From: Cudoniella acicularis
Lineage: Eukaryota > Ascomycota > Leotiomycetes > Helotiales > Helotiaceae
Direction: 5' to 3'
Assembly (NCBI GenBank): GCA_013054445.1
Contig: JAAMPI010000827.1
Span: 1-24,869 of the forward strand
DNA: 24,869 nt
In this document: piece by piece, positions 19,988-24,869 of the stretch
How the letters are laid out: the number at the start of each line of letters is the position of its first letter
Numbering within the stretch: the first letter of the stretch is position 1
Notes under the pieces: model-generated
Seen by the model: only the letters and a program-made list of their open reading frames with translations
Database searches by the model: none
Told to the model about the DNA's origin: nothing
Translations under genes and position numbers: made by a program

Positions 19988-21228
19988 TCAATCACTGATT
20001 CTATGAAGTGTCAAGGCTTCCTTAACAACCTGGATGGAGTCTTCGACCATTAAGCGTCCAAGAGACAAAATACTAAGAGAAATGAGCTACCAGGCACTGT
20101 TTCAAACTTTTAGCAGAATGACTTACCCTAAAAGCATATCAATATACACTGATCAAAAGCCGAAAATATGACAAGGAAATTTCACTTACCACTGGCAGCA
20201 AGATGAGAGTGAGTTGCGTCTTTATATGTTTTGACCACAACAGAAACACCTGCTTCTCAATTAATACCCATATGCAATACCTTCCGGTGCCAGTAAATCG
20301 TATTCAGCGACAGCAATCCATGTATTTGGAGGCTTTTGGAGGAGCTCTGAGGACGCCAGATTTGGCGAAGCACTCCAGTTGTGCCAATCCTCTTCGTTAG
20401 ACAGATAATTGCGGCGAAACCACAACATCCGAGCAGGAGTCAAGAATGGTGAAAGATGGTTGGTGATCCAAGGTTTCAAAATGGGCAATGCCGTGTTGTC
20501 AATGACCAGAAGGACAAGCAATTGAGCCACAATTGGGATTGGTGGAGTTGCAAGAGCTGCTTTCATAGACAGCACGGCAGCAAGATTGCCTCCACTTCAT
20601 ACAGAAATCGCATCAGCATGTCATGCTTCTCCAGACTGACTGCGAAGGCTTACGAAGATGTCCCGCCAATGACAATCCGACTGCGATCAACGCCCAACTT
20701 TGAACTTTCGAGACTTGACATCCATTGAAGGGCCTCGAACACATCATCGATTGCCGCTGGGAAGGGATTTTCTGGAGCTTGCCTATAATTGACATTCACC
20801 GCAATGCAGGACGCTCCCAAAGCAATATGGGTGCACAACCCATTGTCACTATCGATGTTTCCGAGAGTCCAACCACCTATATACAAGAGAGTCCTTAGCA
20901 AAACTTCTTTCAAAACATTGGGAATGTGTTTACCGCCACGGAACCAGGGGAAAACAGGCCATCCTTCAGCTGGGCTTTTGCCTTTCGGCGTGAATATCCG
21001 CAGCTCAGTGTGCTTGAGAACCACATCTTGAACACTGCCAACCTCAACACTTTCTAAAGCAGCATTCGCAAATGGAGAAGGCGCTGTACGCTAGGCAGGA
21101 TCCCACTTGGAGGACTCTAATGGGATGGTATATTGCAGATATTTGTCGTGAAAGGCAATGTATTCCGGATCTAGCTGGGATCGTATATCTGGATCAATTG
21201 ATTGGTGAACGACGCATGGAGCTGCCAT
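19988..21228 (-). pseudogene. HSL-type alpha/beta-hydrolase (esterase/lipase), decayed
   Basis: The minus-strand ATG at 21226-21228 opens DPEYIAFHDKYLQYTIP, a typical fungal esterase N-terminus (PF07859). Codon 46 is TAG (21091-21093). Family sequence then resumes. Intron 20877-20933 joins PVFPWFRGG to GWTLGNIDSDNG, and intron 20595-20653 joins VIGGTSS to GGNLAAVLSMKAA, restoring the GxSxGG nucleophile elbow. WIAVAEYDLLAPEGIAYG follows, after which indels near 20240-20263 shift the frame: AGVSVVVKTYKDATHSHL, with the catalytic His, is readable only in another frame. A last piece, VEDSIQVVKEALTLHRISD, ends at 19988 in yet another frame. The HGGG oxyanion motif reads RGGG. Several independent lesions make this a pseudogene. 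It shares an upstream region with the divergent cysteine hydrolase gene, so an ancestral functional link is possible but unproven. Confidence 0.82.
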
Positions 21229-21686
21229 GGTAGACGAGTGCAGAAAGAGAGTCAAAGGACAAAATGGGACAGGGGCTTTAGGCCAATTAACCGTTCAGGA
21301 TTCGGGTGTCGTGTCGCGATTCGCGATTCAAAGCTGCCATTAGTTGTTACCTATGAACTACTAACTTCACCCTTCACCGAGCACACTTCAACGATGATGT
21401 TTACCTTCCGCTTTCAGATCGCGAATTGATTGTGGTCTGGTGTTGTGATATACTTCTTGGGAACTTAGCGGATGACTTTTGATTTTCGCTGACAAATTCA
21501 GGCCTTTCCAGGTCGCTGTCCTTGAAGCGGGCGGCATCCCACTTCCACTTCGGAATCCCGACTTCCTATCAGACGCAGTATCGTATCGATGATCGCAAAG
21601 ATGGGGAACCTGACGATAGATATAAGTCATGAGCCGTCCAGCGGCAAGAAACACGATTGCCTCATACGATTCTCCTCAATTCCGAA
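21229..21686. promoter_or_regulatory. Divergent intergenic region, esterase relic / cysteine hydrolase
   Basis: 458 bp separate the two divergent start codons. A CGATAG (21615-21620), matching the HGATAR consensus of fungal GATA factors, lies 67-72 bp upstream of the hydrolase ATG. Short ORFs here have no motif. No other regulatory site could be assigned. Confidence 0.35.
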
Positions 21687-22543
21687 ATGACGATGTCCAC
21701 CTCAACCATCGAAGATGCGACTGCTGCCGACTACCAACGAGCCGGCTTTGCGCGGAAGATGGGCTGGGGAAAACGACCAGCACTCATCTTAATTGATGTC
21801 TGCAAAGCATACTGGACTGCGGGGTCTCCATTAGACACAAGTGCCAATCCTGGGAGTGTGAATGCCCCGGATTCGATGCGACGTCTGCTCGCTGCAGCTC
21901 GTTCAGCAAAAGCCCCAGTTCTCTGGACAAAGGTGTACTACGAGCGTCCGGATATGGCAGATGCGGGACTCATGTACACGAAAGGGAAGGCGCTTACGGT
22001 CTGGCAGAAGGGCGATACAAGGGGTCTTGATGCTTATGTGGATGGACTTGTCCCTGAGCCAGAGGAGTTGATTGTTGTGAAGAAAGTGCCGAGTGCTTTC
22101 TTTGGTACAACTCTTGCTGCAGACTTACACTTACTGAATGTTGATACACTGGTTATCTGTGGTGTGAGCACGAGTGGGTGTGTTAGAGCGTATGTAGCCT
22201 ATTTCTTTGAACTTTCTCTTCGCTCCCTACTCCCTATTCCATGTTTTATCCACTGTGCCCGCCTTCCCTCTCTCCTCCTGAAAGAATGAAGTACTAATTT
22301 GTTGAAGGAGTACGCTGGACGCCATGCAGCACGGTTTCAGGCCGATGGTAAGTAGCATCAAAACATGACTCTATTGTTCAGTACACTTGACTGATGATTT
22401 GGTAATAATAGGTTGTTGGCTCTGCCTGCGGTGATCGCACCATTGAAATTCAAAAGGCAAATCTGTTTGATATGAATGCGAAATATGCCGATGTAGTTAC
22501 AGAGGACGAAGCTGTTGAAAAACTAAAGGCGGGATGGTCTTGA
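21687..22543 (+). CDS. Isochorismatase-like cysteine hydrolase, N-carbamoylsarcosine amidohydrolase type
   Basis: Three exons (21687-22189, 22308-22347, 22412-22543) with introns of 118 and 64 nt give 224 residues; a second ATG at 21693 would give 222. The fold's catalytic triad is visible: Asp37 in LILIDVC, Lys132 (or 133) in VVKKVPSAFFGT, and Cys165 in GVSTSGCVRA, with the Cys-Lys spacing known from N-carbamoylsarcosine amidohydrolase. GFARKMGWGKRPAL at the N-terminus and VVGSACGDR at the C-terminus also fit this branch (PF00857). Members hydrolyse C-N bonds of small amides such as N-carbamoyl compounds or maleamate, releasing ammonia. The exact substrate is not readable from sequence. It lies 547 bp upstream of an Fcy-type permease on the same strand, which suggests uptake plus hydrolysis of a nitrogenous heterocycle or derivative. 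No lesion is seen. Confidence 0.87.
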
Positions 22544-22720
22544 GATATTCAAGGGTATAAAATGACAATATTTTACAATCCTATTATATTTCAACTTCTT
22601 CTCTTTTTTCCTCATCGTCCTTCATTACGCAAATTGTGCTCGATTCTCTAGCTGAGATATCCGTATCTTCGGTAAGATTGTTGTTGCCAAAAACATGATG
22701 CTGTCTTGGCATTTTGAAGC

Positions 22721-22765
22721 CTATCTGCTATCAATGTCTATCTTTAAAGCACTTTCATCTTATCT
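22721..22765. promoter_or_regulatory. Cluster of four HGATAR GATA-factor motifs upstream of the permease
   Basis: On the minus strand AGATAG (22721-22726), TGATAG (22728-22733), AGATAG (22738-22743) and AGATAA (22760-22765) all match HGATAR within 45 bp, 326-370 bp before the permease ATG. Closely spaced GATA sites are the known target of AreA/Nit2-type nitrogen regulators in ascomycetes, which fits a nucleobase transporter. Binding is inferred. Confidence 0.5.
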
Positions 22766-22781
22766 AAGCGGCTTAAAAACT

Positions 22782-22808
22782 GTTGCCGGCCGGCAAAGTC
22801 GCGGCAAC
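22782..22808. promoter_or_regulatory. Palindrome TTGCCGGCCGGCAA, possible Zn2Cys6 operator
   Basis: TTGCCGGCCGGCAA (22783-22796) is a perfect 14-bp palindrome. A further CGGCAAC at 22802-22808 pairs with GTTGCCG at 22782-22788. It sits just after the GATA cluster, about 290 bp before the permease ATG. CGG/CCG half-sites suit a fungal zinc-cluster dimer. It does not match the published UaY purine site (TCGG-N6-CCGA), so the factor is unknown. Confidence 0.4.
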
Positions 22809-23090
22809 TGATACTGGTATCGATGTACAAGGCTCCCGTGCAGGCAAGTTCACGAATTTTATCTCCGAACCTAGCTTTCCAAGAGAACGGAAAGTGGGGT
22901 GGGAACGACCCCTGATGAAGAGCAACAAATGAGCTTCAAGCCATTTGATAACAGGACTGATGTCTCATGCAGTCCCCATAAACCTAATATCCCCAGATTT
23001 CTATTTTCCTTTTGCTTCATATTATCATTCGTTTTGTCGATTTTCACGGTTGTTGTTTCCTATCGGCCTGTCTTTTCGGTGACTCATACC

Positions 23091-24857
23091 ATGGCTTCAA
23101 TAACACAGAGCGATCATATGAAAGAGAAGCTCGATCTTGAGAAAGGGGAGTTGAAGGAATCGGATATCTTTACTTCTGATGTGGCAGTTATTGAACCGGA
23201 GAACTACAAGGAAAAGACATCGATATGGGCATGGCTTTCGAAATGGGGTGTTGAGGTTCGTGGTATTGACCCTGTTCCTATGGAAGAGAGGACCAAAACG
23301 AACTATTACAACATCTTCTTGATGTGGATGGCAATTATGTGCAATCTACTTCCGTGAGTTACACATTTCCAAAATAAAATGTGGAGTCTAATAACAATCA
23401 GGATTGTCACCGGCATGGCAGGGACTCTTGGCTACGGCCTCAGCCTACGCGATAGCTCTCTCGTCATCATCTTCTTCAACCTAATTTGCTGTATCATGAC
23501 CGCATTTCTAGGCACCCTAGGTCCAAAAACCGGTATGCGGCAAGTTATTCAAGCACGATACAGCTTTGGGTAAGAATATTCTCCATCACAACACAGGCCG
23601 AAAACTCACCAATACACCTAGACTCTACGCCGTATCCATCATAGCAATCCTCAACCTCATCGCCGTCGTCGGCTTCACCATCATCTCTACCGTCATCGTC
23701 GGACAAACCCTCTCCGCCGTAAGCAACGGCAAAATGAACATCACAGTTGGCATCGTCTTGGGTGCTCTCCTCGGCCTAGCCATCTCTTTTTGCGGTTACA
23801 AAGTCCTGCACATCTTCAACACTTATTCTTGGGCCGTAACAGTTGTGTCCATCATCATCGCCGTTGGCTGTGGTGGGAAACACCTCAATGTTCCTGTGTC
23901 CACAGAACCGGCTACAACCGTTTCCATCCTCACATTTGGGTGTCTGATTGCGGGTTTTCAACTGCCATTTGCGGGAATTATGTCAGATTTTGCTGTTTAT
24001 TATTCTCCAGATGCTCCTGCGTAAGTCACTACCCGCATCGCCTCTTACCCATACTGTATATAATATAAATCTTTATTGAGCAGTACTAATACGAAATAGC
24101 AAACGCATGTTCTGGTACGTCTACACCGGCCAAGTCCTCCCCACCATCCTCCTCATGATCCTCGGCGCCGCCATCGGCTCTTGCGTCCCCAACGTCCCCT
24201 CCTGGAACGACGCCTACGCTTCCTTTCCGCCGGCGGCGTCCTCGAAGCTATGCTCCGCCCTGCGGGTGGATTCGGGAAATTCATCGCCGTCCTACTCGCC
24301 TTCTCCTTAATCGGAAATGTTTCGTCTTCCATGTATACAATTTCGTTGAATTTTCAGGCTCTGGCTAAATACGCAGCTTATATCCCGAGAGCTGTATATG
24401 CGGTTATTACGACTATAATCATGATTCCTGTAGCGATTAAAGCATCAGAGAGTTTCTTCAACAGTTTGGAGAATTTTTTTGGGGGTCGTTAGTTATTGGC
24501 CGGGGGCTTTTGGGGCTGTTATTATTATTGAGCATCTTTATTTTCGGAAAGGGGATGCGGGTGCTTATGAGCATGAGGTTTGGAGGGATGGGAAACAACT
24601 TCGTAGGTTTTCCCCTGGATTGAAAACATTTTTGAGATATTATACTAATTTTTAAATAAACAGCACCAGGAATAGCAGCCATTTCAACGGGAATCTTATC
24701 GTTCGGATTGGTGGTTCCGTGCATGAATACGACGTGGTTTGTGGGGCCGATTGGGGCGGTGACTGGGGATATTGGGTTCGAGACGGGGTTTGTGGTTGCT
24801 TGTATCTTGTATGTTCCTTTGAGGATGTTGGAGATTAGAATTTCTGGGCGTGTTTGA
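23091..24857 (+). pseudogene. NCS1 purine-cytosine permease (Fcy type) with two frameshifts
   Basis: Exons 23091-23353, 23402-23569, 23622-24020, 24100-24602 and 24664-24857 span a normal Fcy-length protein of about 508 residues. Visible family blocks: RGIDPVPMEERTKTNYYNIF, LRDSSLVIIFFNLICC, LGPKTGMRQVIQARYSFG, VGQTLSAVS, SFCGYKVLH, then FWYVYTGQVLPTILLMILG, SLIGNVSSSMYTISLNFQ, SYWPGAFGAVIIIEHLYFRKG and VVACILYVPLRMLEIR. These permeases import purines and cytosine by proton symport at the plasma membrane (PF02133). The frame breaks twice: near 24221-24230, where one base appears missing, and at the T7G5 run at 24473-24485, where one T appears extra. Both can be true mutations or homopolymer errors of the assembly; the first half is flawless. 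The ATG at 23091 was chosen because the acidic N-terminus then matches the family. Confidence 0.75.
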
Positions 24858-24869
24858 GGGGTTTGGGGG

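Noticed and set aside
1..24869. CRISPR array or prokaryotic defence island
   Set aside because: No regularly spaced repeats with unique spacers; introns and fungal gene families show a eukaryotic nuclear sequence.

Overview
The window looks like nuclear DNA of a filamentous ascomycete (Pezizomycotina; no finer placement attempted). The reasons are many short GT-AG introns (about 35-150 nt), a HET-domain gene, a fungal APH-type kinase-fold gene, a cAMP-receptor-like GPCR, an Fcy-type NCS1 permease, and AT-rich intergenic DNA carrying small inverted-repeat elements. No prokaryotic operon, tRNA, rRNA or CRISPR was seen. All gene models come from hand splicing, so exon edges are predictions.

Layout. 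326-1450 (-): intact three-exon amidohydrolase of the 2,3-dihydroxybenzoate / gamma-resorcylate decarboxylase type. 1451-2732: no gene recognised. 2733-3956: a small Myb/SANT-like gene broken by a stop codon and by an AT-rich MITE-like insertion (3256-3680). 4057-4777: non-autonomous hAT-like element with ACCCGCGGGT-type subterminal repeats and an internal pyrimidine-rich minisatellite. 5314-10175 (+): the most interesting locus, a 16-exon gene whose frame stays open from an N-terminal alpha/beta-hydrolase (AHSLGG, GTPHRG) through conserved fungal domains into a ubiquitin domain ending in RLRGG, a second ubiquitin-like unit and a C-terminal GAGG...DPRLWD domain. Oppositely oriented arrays of CCTGAGC / GCTCAGG flank it (4780-4826 and 10588-10657).

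11180-13132 (+): HET-domain pseudogene with its core missing and a frameshift. 13777-15278 (+): APH-family pseudogene with three stops and one frameshift. 15438-15598: 161-bp MITE-like inverted repeat. 15969-16271: weak small ORF. 16272-18340: no convincing gene. 18341-19609 (+): intact two-exon GPCR. 19988-21228 (-): decayed HSL-type esterase. 21687-22543 (+): intact three-exon cysteine hydrolase (isochorismatase / N-carbamoylsarcosine amidohydrolase type). 23091-24857 (+): Fcy-type purine-cytosine permease with two single-base frameshifts, preceded by a cluster of GATA motifs and a 14-bp palindrome.

How it fits together. The right end looks like a small nitrogen-scavenging neighbourhood (amidohydrolase plus NCS1 permease with GATA sites). 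The centre is an accessory, conflict-type region: a hydrolase domain of the kind known as an N-terminal effector of fungal NLR-like proteins, here joined to a ubiquitin module, next to a HET relic. Four or five of the nine recognisable genes are broken. Most of the stops would need only one C-to-T change, several at CpA, which fits RIP-like decay of repeated sequence; this is inference. The hydrolase-ubiquitin gene stands out as open while both of its neighbours are dead.
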